From Zonotrichia leucophrys gambelii (taxonomy: Eukaryota > Chordata > Aves > Passeriformes > Passerellidae), in the NCBI RefSeq assembly GCF_028769735.1, contig NC_088194.1, positions 1,682,319-1,746,318 of the forward strand: DNA of 64,000 nucleotides, written 5' to 3'. Below are positions 16,301-25,515 of this stretch, one piece after another. The notes below the pieces were generated by a model. The model saw only the letters and a list, made by a program, of their open reading frames with translations. It had not been told where the DNA came from and ran no database searches. Made by a program: the position numbers and the translations under genes. Each line of letters opens with the position of its first letter. The first letter of the stretch is position 1.

Positions 16301-19155
16301 CATTGGTCATCACAATTCCACCCATGGGATCCAAAAGCATCTGTAACCACAAGAGAACCAACACTTGACTGCTCTGTCCCACATGTGTGTCACTTCTAAT
16401 CAGCTGCAGGACAAGTTCTTACCTTCATCATTGCTCTCGGTCCCAAACATGTTCGGATAATGTCAGCAATAGTCTGGGAGGAATCAAAGAAATGAGGTAA
16501 AATACAGGAGGGCATCAAAAAGTCTAAAAAAACCCCACAGTGAAATCAGCAGCCCCTGCAAAATTGAAGTCATCCAACAACTCTGCTGTGGAGTTGATTG
16601 AGTTGTTGAGATATGGGTTAAGAATTGTATGGAAATGAGAATATGGGGATTATCAACACAATGGAACCACTCTAAATTATTATCTCAGTCAGATGTCAAA
16701 ATTAAGAGACTTTCAGACTTTGCAGAGAAAAGGGGTTTGGTTGGCTAAATCCCTCCATGGTTATTTATAGGGTAACCCATTACATGAACAATGCAGATAT
16801 TTTGGTTTGATACAGAATTTTTATGTAATAGTACAGAAATCTTCTGCTAACATAGAAAATTATTTTCTATGTTGCTTCTTCTTCTACTCTACATTAATAT
16901 CAAATAGAGAAAATATGTTCCACATTCAGTTTTCCCTCTGAAATATATGAATACACACACTGCCTGAGAATTTGGTACCTTTGCAGCAGTGATGTTTCCT
17001 GTCTGGACTTTTCTTCCAGACTCACGTTTTGTATTCTGACCTAAAGAATACAGAAAAAATAATATTAATCAAGTACAAAACATCAAGGATGCAGTCACCT
17101 CTCAGTCACACATTCAACACGTGACCAGATTGAAATTCAGAGTTTACAATACAAATACTGCAGTCATGATGAGAATTACATTGATAGAAAACTGTCAGTG
17201 AAAACCAACATTCCCTGTAACAGAACTCCCTGTTAGCATCCTGAGACAAAGCTTTGCAACCCCAAAACAGAACATATTACCCCAGAAAATCAAACTGCAG
17301 TGACTCACTAGATCTGCCAGCTCTCACAAAGCTGAGGAGTTGCTGTTGTACCAAAGTGCTCAGTCAAGAAAAGTTACAGAGGTTCATGTACAGTAAGCAG
17401 AACTGAGTGATCTGAAGTTAATCCTTCGATGTCACTTTGGCACATGAGGGTGAGGAGCAGCTGGAGTTCACAACCTCAGCTAGAGAGCAGCTATCAACAA
17501 ACTCAGCCCTGGGGCATATTTGGGCTCAGGGATGCTTTTCTGCTATTGCAAGCCTGGCCCGAGCATGCCCAGATTTATTCAGGAGCAGATGCACATGCAC
17601 AGACAGGTGTAAGACAGAACAAAAGGAAACAGCAGCAAGAGCAGCACCACATCTCAGGCAAGCAGTCTCAGAAAAGGAGTGGTGGGCTATGACAGTCTAT
17701 TGCTGCCTCTTGGGTTAACAGAGAACAGAATGGATGCAGTAGAGAATGAGATACCCAAACAGAAAAAAACCCCAAAACTCTGGGAATACCTTATGTTGGT
17801 GGAAGGTGAGAGAATCACAGAATGGTTTGGGCTGGAGTGGATCTTAAAGACTATCTCATTCCAAAACCCTTTCATGGGCAGGGACACCTACTAGAGTAAA
17901 GCTCCAAGCTCTGTTCAACCTGGCCTTGGACATTTCCAGGCATGGGGAAGCCACATCTTCTCTGAGCAATGTGTGCCAAGGCCCTACCACTGTCACAAGG
18001 AAGAATTTCTTCCCACTGTCCCACGTAATCCTGCCCTCTGGCAGTGGGAAACCATCCCCTCCTATCCTATCACTACCTGCCTTTGCCTCAAGTCCCTTTC
18101 CAGCCCCTTCGGAGCTCCTTTAGGCCCTGGAAGGGGCTCTGAGGTCTCCCTGGAGCTTTTACTTCTGTAGGCTCAACACCCCCAGCTCTCCCAGCCGGTG
18201 TCCAGAGCAGAGGGGCTGCAGCCCCTGGATCATCTCTGTGGCCTCCTCTGGACGGACTCCCCAAGAACTGGGGTTCACATGGGGTTCAGACGGGGCAGGA
18301 CAAAGCAACGTGGCTGAGAAAGATGTGAGGACAGCGGGAAGCACGGAACGCTGCCAGAAAAGGTCTGAGGGCAGCGGGGCTCTGGGATCCTGCTCCTGCC
18401 GGCACAGGATCCCAGCGGCCGTGGGCAGGGAGCTGCCAGGGGGAGCTCGGGCCGCGCCGAGCGGCAGCGATTCCCGGAGGGGCTGCAGCCCTTGGAGCCT
18501 CTCCGTGGAGTCCTCTAGACACGCTCCAGCAGCTCCGGAGATCCAAGAGCTGGATCCCCGGCAGGGCAGGCGGGCCCGGCCGGAACGGGCCGTGAAAGGG
18601 AGCCCGGCCATGAGGAGCCGCAACATGGCGGCACGGCGGGGCGGGGGTCCGGACCGGCCATCCCCGCGCCCTCCGCCCGGCAGTGCGGGCCGGGCCCGCT
18701 CTATTGTTAGAGCGTCTAAACGCCGGCATTTACCTTCTATTCTACAAGCACGCCAGCTAACTCCCGTTGCTAATGCCATCCTCCACCTACACAACCAAAT
18801 CGGTGCATTACAGTTCCCAATATTTAAACTCTCACATCGCACATTAAACCTAGTCGCAAGCCTAGCCCTACTCCTAGCCTTCATAGTTAAAGCCCCCCAA
18901 TACGGTTTACACCTATGACTCCAGAAAGCCCACGGAGAAGCCCCCATTGCCGGCTCCATGCTACTACCTGCCCTACTCCTAAAGCTCGGAGGCTAGGGTA
19001 TCATACGAATCACTATCCTAATAAACCCAGCATCAAATAACCTCCACTACCCCTTCACCACCCTAGCTATGAGGTGCACTAATAACCAGCGCTCTCTGCG
19101 CACGACAAACTGATCGGAACTTACTAAGAACCAGGACGGGGCGCGGGCCCATCAT
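10315..19155 (-). CDS. CCT3: Chaperonin CCT/TRiC subunit gamma
   Basis: CCT3 is one of eight subunits of the cytosolic ATP-driven chaperonin that folds actin, tubulin and other proteins. Fourteen coding exons on minus: 19155-19125, 17040-16979, 16473-16423, 16340-16278, 15687-15591, 15240-15123, 14938-14752, 14412-14263, 13835-13703, 13241-13160, 13044-12864, 12041-11796, 11225-11094, 10419-10315. The lengths sum to 1638 bp (545 aa, as in human) with every phase consistent. It starts [10 protein letters not shown]. Group II chaperonin ATP-site motifs are present: [29 protein letters not shown] and [14 protein letters not shown]; then WGVNGETG and the end [14 protein letters not shown]...TAQE. 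Two tandem ATGs open the frame; the first is taken. Introns carry a solo LTR (11291), a CR1 split by another LTR (12060-12666), and CR1 plus mitochondrial DNA in intron 1. No coding defect was seen. Confidence 0.96.
11291..11644 (+). mobile_element. Solo LTR, ERVK-like, in CCT3 intron
   Basis: A 354-bp relative of the element at 248-623 (TGTCACAGAC ... CCACA), flanked by 6-bp direct repeats actacg (11285-11290 and 11645-11650). It lies antisense to CCT3, between the exons at 11225 and 11796. Confidence 0.9.
12060..12351 (-). mobile_element. CR1 LINE 3' fragment in CCT3 intron
   Basis: Reverse CR1 with aggctggaaagctctctaacg, gtgccacatccatacatttg, tccagggatggtgactccag and gaggaaatttcccccaatatcc in consensus order. 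A younger LTR follows directly on its right. Confidence 0.82.
12358..12666 (+). mobile_element. Solo LTR, 309 bp, with 6-bp target duplication
   Basis: TGTTGGGAATTTAG ... CCTTCGACA, flanked by ctaaac at 12352-12357 and 12667-12672. It contains AATAAA near 12613 shortly before the 3' end. The 6-bp duplication points to a class II (ERVK-like) element. It is unrelated in sequence to the LTRs at 248 and 11291 and is antisense to CCT3. Confidence 0.88.
17805..18265 (-). mobile_element. CR1 LINE fragment in CCT3 intron 1
   Basis: Reverse CR1: gaatcacagaatggtttggg, catgggcagggacacctact, the aagaatttcttccc block, then cccagctctcccagccggtg and ggcctcctctggac. A second short piece of the same part (gagtcctctagacacgctcc) recurs at 18480-18540. 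Confidence 0.8.
18310..18704. other. GC-rich part of CCT3 intron 1
   Basis: CpG-rich sequence between CR1 and the mitochondrial insert, with a YY1-like aacatggcggc near 18624. A 19-bp string tgccggcacaggatcccag (18397) recurs at 20339. No gene is supported; it may be an extension of the CCT3 CpG island cut off by the insertion. Confidence 0.4.
18708..19118 (+). pseudogene. MT-ND4: NUMT: nuclear copy of mitochondrial ND4
   Basis: Translation with the vertebrate mitochondrial code gives the core of NADH dehydrogenase 4: [12 protein letters not shown] at the left, then [48 protein letters not shown] and [14 protein letters not shown] at 18916-18918 reads as tryptophan. Small indels break the frame near 18770 and near 19066, and a TAG near 18993 replaces a tyrosine. 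It is a dead nuclear insert on the + strand. Its right edge lies within a few bases of the CCT3 exon 1 donor (19120-19124). Confidence 0.93.
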
Positions 19156-19420
19156 CGCGGCGGAACCTTCTGGAGCCTCGCGGAGCCACCACACCACCCC
19201 CCCCCGCCACCGTCAATGGCGCGCTCGGCTGGGAAGTGACGCTGAGCGCAGGGGGCGGAGAGCCCGCCGCACCCAAGACCGAACGGAGGGGAGGAACGGA
19301 ACCCTGCACAGCCCCGGAGGAGAAGCGGCGGGTCTCGCGGGGTTGGGCGCGGAGTGAACGTTTCGCTGCCGCCTCCCCGTTGCATGCGGTAGGTAGCGGG
19401 TCCGAGATGTCACGGCGAAC
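19120..19420 (-). promoter_or_regulatory. CCT3: CCT3 first exon and CpG-island promoter
   Basis: Strongly GC- and CpG-rich sequence upstream of the CCT3 ATG at 19155. It continues toward 19.6 kb and 20.0-20.6 kb, so CCT3 and CFAP45 are transcribed divergently from one CpG-rich block. No TATA box is visible. Confidence 0.6.
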
Positions 19421-20163
19421 TCGACTCGTAGAGGCAGAGCTCAGCGAGCCCCCCTCGCTCAGCAGGGTGGTCTCGCCCAGCCCGCCCTGCAGGAGCCCAG
19501 CGGAAGGACGGAGGGCGAGGCGGTCCCGCCTGTCCGACCGCGCCGGCTGCGTCCGGGACCGCCGGATCCTGTAAGCCCCTCCGGGGCTCTGCCTGCCTTA
19601 ACCGCCGCCGTGGACCAGCCAGGTGTCCCCCGGCCCCAGTTTTGTCAGGAGCAAAGCACTTTTTTATTATTATTATTTGTCTGGGTGGGTGCGGTGCCGC
19701 TGCGCCCATCCCACCGCCCCAATAAACGGATCCTCTTCTTTCCAGGGTTGGATGGTCGTGATTTGGGGCTGGGGGAGGGCTGGGGGCTCCTGATGGATTA
19801 CAAGGGGGGGACCCTGACTGGGCGTGCAGAGACTCCAGGGCCGGGTGGAGGGGTGGGGCCACAACTGGGGGCGTGGTTTGGGCGGAGTCAGGAGGGACTG
19901 GGCGGGGCAATGGGAGGGGCGGGACTGGGGTGGAGGGGCAGAACTGAGCAGAGGGGCGGGGCTCGAAAGGGAGTGGCAAAGGTAAGGGGTGGGGCTTATG
20001 GGGAGTGGCGGGGCCGTCACTGGTGACACTCCGACGTCCCGGGGCGGGGGAAACACAGCTCTCCCAAGCCCCGCCTATTTCAGCATAAGCTCCGCCCCTC
20101 CTGCCTGAGGCACCACCCTCAATTCCCCACCCCTGCCCGTCACGCCCTGCGAGCTGTTGGGGC

Positions 20164-20177
20164 GTTGCCATGGCAAC
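20164..20177. promoter_or_regulatory. X-box (RFX binding site) upstream of CFAP45
   Basis: GTTGCCATGGCAAC, a perfect 14-bp palindrome and exact fit to the X-box bound by RFX factors, which drive ciliary genes. It lies 149 bp before the ATG at 20326 that opens the frame running into CFAP45 exon 2. X-boxes of ciliary genes usually lie at this distance. Confidence 0.85.
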
Positions 20178-20325
20178 AGTCCGTCCCGACACGTCGCTAC
20201 AGTGACTTTGGACACGCTGTCCCCGTCGGTTCAGACACATCCCAGCGTCGGTTCCACCACATTGTAACGGTCGGCTCCAGGACAAGAGGAAAAATACCAC
20301 CGACAGCCCCGGCAGTGGCAGTGGG

Positions 20326-23300
20326 ATGGCAGCCACGACTGCCGGCACAGGATCCCAGTCCCTCCGTGCCCGGGGCTCGTCCCGGAGGTCCCTCCTCGCC
20401 CGCCGTCTCCAGCTTTCACCGCCGGGATTTCAGTCCGTCCGTCCCGATGGCTCCCCAGACCCCCACACCCTGCAGGATGTCCAGCTCCTCCCGCTGACCC
20501 CCAGCCCCTCTGTCCCCTCCGGACGTGCCCCCGACACGCCGCGGCCGATCCCGGCAGAGGGCCCAGAGCTCCCGCTGGGATCCCTCGGTGTCCGGGGAGC
20601 GCCAGGAGAGGGAAGGGGTTCGGATCCCTCAAACTTTTCTATTCTGCAGGTGACGGGCTCCAGCGACCCTGTGGTGATCTCTGAGGATGTGCCAAAACAT
20701 CCTCGAGAGCTGCTCTCCTTCAAGCCCAAACTCAAGACCATCCAAGTGGTCACCCAGGACCTGATCCGGGAGCTCATGTAAGGCTGTGCCCCAGACCTGA
20801 GGGGTTTTTGGGCCCAGCAGGTGTCAGTGCAGCATCCCAAAATCTCTAGGGAGCAGGGACTGGCAGTGTGCCCTGGCCACCCCTGGGGATCCTGTCCCCT
20901 GCATCCCTGCCTGGTGCCACTTTCACCACACTTTCCCTTCCTGCCTCACCCCAAAACAAGAGAGCCAGGTCCCCACGGCTTCCCCAGCACTTCCCATATT
21001 GATCTGGGCTGACATGGTGGCTGAGTGGGCAGCTCAGGGAGCACAGGGACCTGTTGGGGTCACCATGCCACTAAGCTCTCTCCCTGTGCTCCCCAGCATT
21101 CCCCAGGAGAAGCCCCAACCGTGTCTCATCATTGGAGAAAAGGAATATGAGAAACTTAAGGAATCAGCTCGAGCCCTGACTGAGGTGGAGCGTTGGGACA
21201 GGCTGAAGACGCTGAGAGCCAGACAGGACGCTGCTTTCGTAGGCATTTCCCTTTCTGCTTCCCCCTTTTCCTGCTCCCTAGCAAGCTCTAGGGGTGGTGA
21301 CTTCAACAAGAGGGTCCCTTTTGTCCCTAATGTTTTGGGGCACAGGGTAGGCTGCAGGGCTCAGGGCTCCACTGAGAGCTGGGCAGCATCCCTGAAATTG
21401 TGCCCAGCACTGCCAGCCTTCAAAGGGCATGGGGTGTCTGCCCAGAGGTGTGGGGAGGGGTGCCCATGGACATGCCAGGAGCCTGACATGTTCCCACTCA
21501 GTGTCGGGAGTGCAGCACCTGAAGTGTGACCCCTGTGAGCCCTTGGGAAGGTGGCCAGGATTGGGCAGCGCTCTCTGTACCCATAGGAAGCCCTAAAAAA
21601 GGCCCAGATCGAGGAGCAAAGAAAGGCAGAGCTGGAGGACAAGAGAAACCACTGGAGAGACATGGAGGAGGAGCTGCAGCAGGAGGAGCAGAAGCTGCTG
21701 CAGCGGGCGGCAAGGATGAGGCTGGAGCAGGAGGAAGATGTGCGGGAACTGAACGCGGTAGGGCCGGCACTCCCCTCTATCACCTGGCATTGCTGAGTCT
21801 CCCCTGCTCCTTGTGCTCCCAGGCTCTTCCTCTCCTTCCCTGGCCCTCCCTGCTCCCTGTGTCCCAGTGCGGCTCCGAGCCACAGACACCTCTTGTCCCC
21901 ACAGCTGTTCCTCAATGCCAAGTGCAACATGATCTGGGACAAGCAAGTCCTGGAGAAGCAGATGATCCTCAAGGAACTGGCAGAGGAAGAGAAGCGCCTG
22001 GACAAGATGATGGAAATGGAGCAGGAGAAGGGCATGGAGGTCCAGGAGGAACTGGAGCGCCAGAGGAAGCAGGAGCTGATGAGGTGAGCAGGAGGCTCCC
22101 TCTTCCCCATGGAGGCATCTGGCCCATTCCAACCACACCAGCCCTGTCCATGCCAGCATGCCCATGATAGGGAGCAGGATGAAGCCATAGGAAACCCTTC
22201 TGCTCTTGTATTCCTAGAGCCCGGCAGGGCATTGTGAAACAGATGGAGCAGAATGCAGACGAGCGGGCATTGAGGGCTGAGGAGCTATACCAGGAGGGCC
22301 AGAGGCAGCTGGAGCGACTGGAGCAGATGAAGAGGGAGGATCGGAAGGTGGGAGCAGGGAATAGGGAGTTGCAGGGAGGTTTCCACATGGCTGGAAAGGG
22401 ATTGGCAGAGCTAGATCAGCCACACTCAGGGAGTGGGGACAGCAGCCAGCAGGATCAGAGCTCTAGTCCCTTGGGGACATTGTGACATCCTAGGGAGGTG
22501 GCCCAAAGCATTCCTGCCCTGGGTGACAAGGATGGAAGAGCACTCAACTTGGTGATCTCCAGCCCTGCATGGCATTTCCAGGCCTGGGAGCAGAAACAGG
22601 AGCGACTAAAGCAAATCTATGCTGATATTAAACGTTTCAACATGGAGAGCCAGAGGCTGAAGGATCAACAGCGGGAGCAGGAGAGGCTGGAGGACGAGCG
22701 GGTGCTGGAGCAGCAGCGGCAGAAGGCTGTAAGAGCAGTGGGCTCCTGGTGGGGTGGGCAGGGGCTGCAGGAGCTGTCCTCGGGCTCTGTCCCACCCTGG
22801 GGCTCTGTCCCATCCTGGGGCTCTGTCCCATCCTGGAGTTCTGTCCCACACCATAGGGCTCTGTCCCACACCATGGGGCTCTGTCCCACCCTCGGGCTCT
22901 GTCCTACCCTTGGGCTCTGTCCCACCCTGGGGCTCTGTCCTATCCTGGGGCTCTGTCCCATCCTGGAGCTCTGTCCCACCCCAGGGCTCTGTCCCACACG
23001 ATGGGGCTCTGTCCCACCCTAGGGCTTTGTCCCACCCCTGAGACTCTGTCTTATCCTGGGGCTGTGTCCTATCCTGGGGCTCTGTCCCACACCATGGGGC
23101 TCTGTCCAACCCCAGGGCTCTGTCCCATCCCTGGGGCTCTGTCCTCCATAGGAGCATGAGGCCGCCTTGGAGGCAGAGCAGCACCAACTGCGCCTGGAGA
23201 AGGAGAAGGAGCTGGCCCGGCTCAGGGCCACACAGGAACGGGCCCAGGACTGGCAGGCAGAGCAGGTGAGTGGCCCAGGAACAGGTGATGTGCTCCCCTG

Positions 23301-24852
23301 CCACCGTCCCTGTCCCCAGACTGGTGAAGGGGCAGCACCCCTGGATGTGGGGGGTCTGTAGGACCAGCCTCTGGAGCCAGGGGACATCCTGGAGCAGAGC
23401 CAAAGCCACAGCCAAGGGCTTCCAAAGGTGCCCCTGAGGGAAGCTCAGCACTGTCCCCTATTTGGGCAGGATGCTCTGAGAGCCAAGAGGAACCAAGAGG
23501 TCGCAGACCGGGAATGGCGGCGGCGGGAGCTGGAGAAGGCGCGAAAGAAGGCCGAGCTGGAGAAGCAGCTGAAGCAGGACCGGCTGGAGCAGGTGGCCCA
23601 GAAGGAGCAGTACCTGGCCATGCAGGTGCAGCAAGACCGCCAGGAATTCCAGAGGGTGCTCAGGTGAGGCACATGGGACTGAGGGATGGCTGAGGTGGTG
23701 GCCAGGGGGCTCCCAGTTCCAGCTAGTTGCTCTAGAGGCTCCAGTGCCAGCCCAGGTGCTGTGCCAGGTGTGAGGGGCTGTGGCAGGGTCCCTGAGCCAG
23801 CCCAGCTCTTCCACAGGGCCCATCAGGAGCAGTTGGAGCGGGAGAAGCTGGAGCAGGAGCAGAGGGAGCTCCGGCAGCGCGCCCACGCTGAAGATCTCTG
23901 GCGGCAGATCCAGGAGCTGCAGCAGCAGCGGCAGCGGGAGCGGGCGGCTGTTATTGAGGAGGGCCAGCGGCTGCAGCAGGAGGTCCAGCAGCGCAGCCAG
24001 CGCCTCACCCAGTTCAGGCAGCAGAAGCTGCAGGAGTTCAGGTCAGTGCTGCTTTCAGGGCTCCTTCCTGGTGTCCCAGCTGGACCACCCAGCTCCTGCA
24101 TCCTCAGCAAACGGGACCATCCTGTGGGGTCCCAGATCCATCGGGAGCCTCGTTATAAATGATCAAATCGAGAGCCAAATTGAAAAGAAAATTTAGCAAT
24201 GATTTATTAAATTGTCAGCGAAGCAGAATTTTGATCGGGGAAAAAAACCACCACAGCCAAGGGAGTGTCGAGCCAGGGTTTGGTGCTGGGTGAACACCTC
24301 TGGGTGTCAGAGTCTCCCCTGTTCACAGAAGTGAGCTCTTATACAGTTTATTCCACCTGAGGCAGAAATCACTGAATGTTCCTTTGTGTCCCTTCACATG
24401 CAGAATCGGGGCTATACATGTGCAGGGTTAGACAAAAGTCTGGTTCCAGGTGTCTAGATGTTGTCAGAGCACTCCACATTCACAAGTAACAGGGAGGTGC
24501 TGGTAGTAGATACTATCTTCAAGGTGCAGATCACTCTTGAGTAGCCCAGACACTCCAGGGAAGTCAGTGATCATGGCCCAGGAAGGTTCCATTTTACGTT
24601 TACAAACTCAATATTTTCTTTACATAGTCTGGGAACTAATTGAATGAAAATAAGACTCTGCTCCCAGCTGGGGTGGTCAAAAGACATAGCTTGGATTTTA
24701 CAATATTTTATACATTAATAGCATGAATCATCTCAACCATATACTACAGCCTGATGGATTCTTTCCTTTGCAGAGCCACTGGAATTCCTGACAAATATTT
24801 TGCCCAGGTGGAGCGCAGGGCGCGGAGCCGAGCCAGCAGAGCCCCCTCCTAG
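20326..24852 (+). CDS. CFAP45: Cilia and flagella associated protein 45 (CCDC19)
   Basis: CFAP45 is a coiled-coil microtubule inner protein of axonemal doublets. Certain coding exons: 20650-20777, 21097-21238, 21587-21757, 21905-22083, 22218-22347, 22582-22728, 23152-23265, 23470-23663, 23817-24041, 24774-24852. They total 502 aa with consistent phases (human about 551). Family landmarks: IQVVTQDLIRELI, LNAKCNMIWDKQVLEKQ, EEEKRLDKMME, DALRAKRNQEVADREWRRR and the C-terminal ATGIPDKYFAQVERRA. Almost all of it is charged E/K/R/Q-rich heptads. The N-terminus is unresolved: an uninterrupted in-frame extension reaches ATG 20326 (MAATTAGTGSQS, weakly like the human start) without a convincing donor, although 20650 is preceded by a good acceptor. 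The last intron holds an LTR and intron 22729-23151 a minisatellite. Confidence 0.92.
22778..23148. repeat. Minisatellite in a CFAP45 intron
   Basis: About 20 tandem copies of a 17-20 bp unit, roughly ggctctgtcccaccctgg, with variants (cacaccatg, tcctatcctgg). The array fills nearly the whole intron between two coiled-coil exons and ends a few bases before the acceptor. Confidence 0.9.
24145..24745 (-). mobile_element. Probable LTR in CFAP45 last intron (edges approximate)
   Basis: On the minus strand a TATAAGAG box (complement near 24337-24344) is followed by AATAAA (complement near 24202-24207), about 130 bp apart, an LTR-like promoter/polyA pair. No clear target duplication. Confidence 0.45.
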
Positions 24853-25515
24853 GCCCAGCCCCAGCAGGAATTTATTGGGGGCTTTGCGAGGAAATCGTTC
24901 CTTGTGTGACCCTTTGGACTCTGAACCTTGTTGCTGTTGGTTTTGTTCTCTGGTTGCTGTTTCAGGAAATTGTTCTTCACTCAGCCCATTGGGATCTTTG
25001 TGCCTCCACTGGGAGGGAAAGGGGCAGCATCCCCTGGTTTTAGTGGCAGCCCAGAACTGGAGAATCCCATTCCTAAAGCTCGACAAAGCTGAACAAACAC
25101 CATCGCTGCCAGTTTAACCAAAAAGCTGCATTTTGGACTAAATAAGAAGGAAATAGGTCCTGTGCCCCCTGGAATAGGGAGGAGCCAGGGAAGCCATGGG
25201 TGTACTGGGAGCACTGGGAGGGGGAAAGGGGAGCACTGGGTGCCCTGTGCAGCCCCCCTGACTCGTGGTCATCACCCCAGGCAGGATGGGCCACCATGGG
25301 AGCCATGGAATGGGGACTCCCACCGTCCCCCATTGTCACAGCACCTTCCCATGGATGTCACTGGTGTCCTGCAGTCATCCATGTGGTCCTGGCAGCTCTG
25401 CGTGGGTCACCTGGGAGTCCTTGGGGGGGACAGTAAGAGACACCTGGCTTGGGGTGACACACATGGGTGACATGTCCGTGTCCCCACCCATCCTCCATAC
25501 TCACCCCCTGCCCCC
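24853..25515. other. CFAP45 3' flank and 3' flank of FCRL locus 1
   Basis: 24853-25140 is presumed CFAP45 3' UTR/flank (no AATAAA; AATAAG near 25139). 25350-25440 holds, on minus, the decayed last tail exon of FCRL locus 1: its acceptor is lost and both tyrosine codons read histidine (THAEL, DIHGKVL). A short string shared with 39520-39610 (ggaaatcgttccttgtgtga) marks duplicated flank. Confidence 0.6.

Noticed and set aside
18600..18960. Plus-strand frame ending KAPQYGLHL as a nuclear protein
   Set aside because: It is mitochondrial ND4 read with the nuclear code until TGA (tryptophan in mitochondria).
19407..19567. ATG frame starting MSRRTRLVEAEL with a donor-like CT|GTAAGC, as CFAP45 exon 1
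   Set aside because: Its phase does not fit exon 20650, it has no clear similarity to CFAP45, and the X-box favours a start near 20.3 kb.
22606..23451. Long minus frames with repeated short peptides over the CFAP45 minisatellite
   Set aside because: Repetition of a 17-20 bp unit keeps frames open; no gene evidence on that strand.
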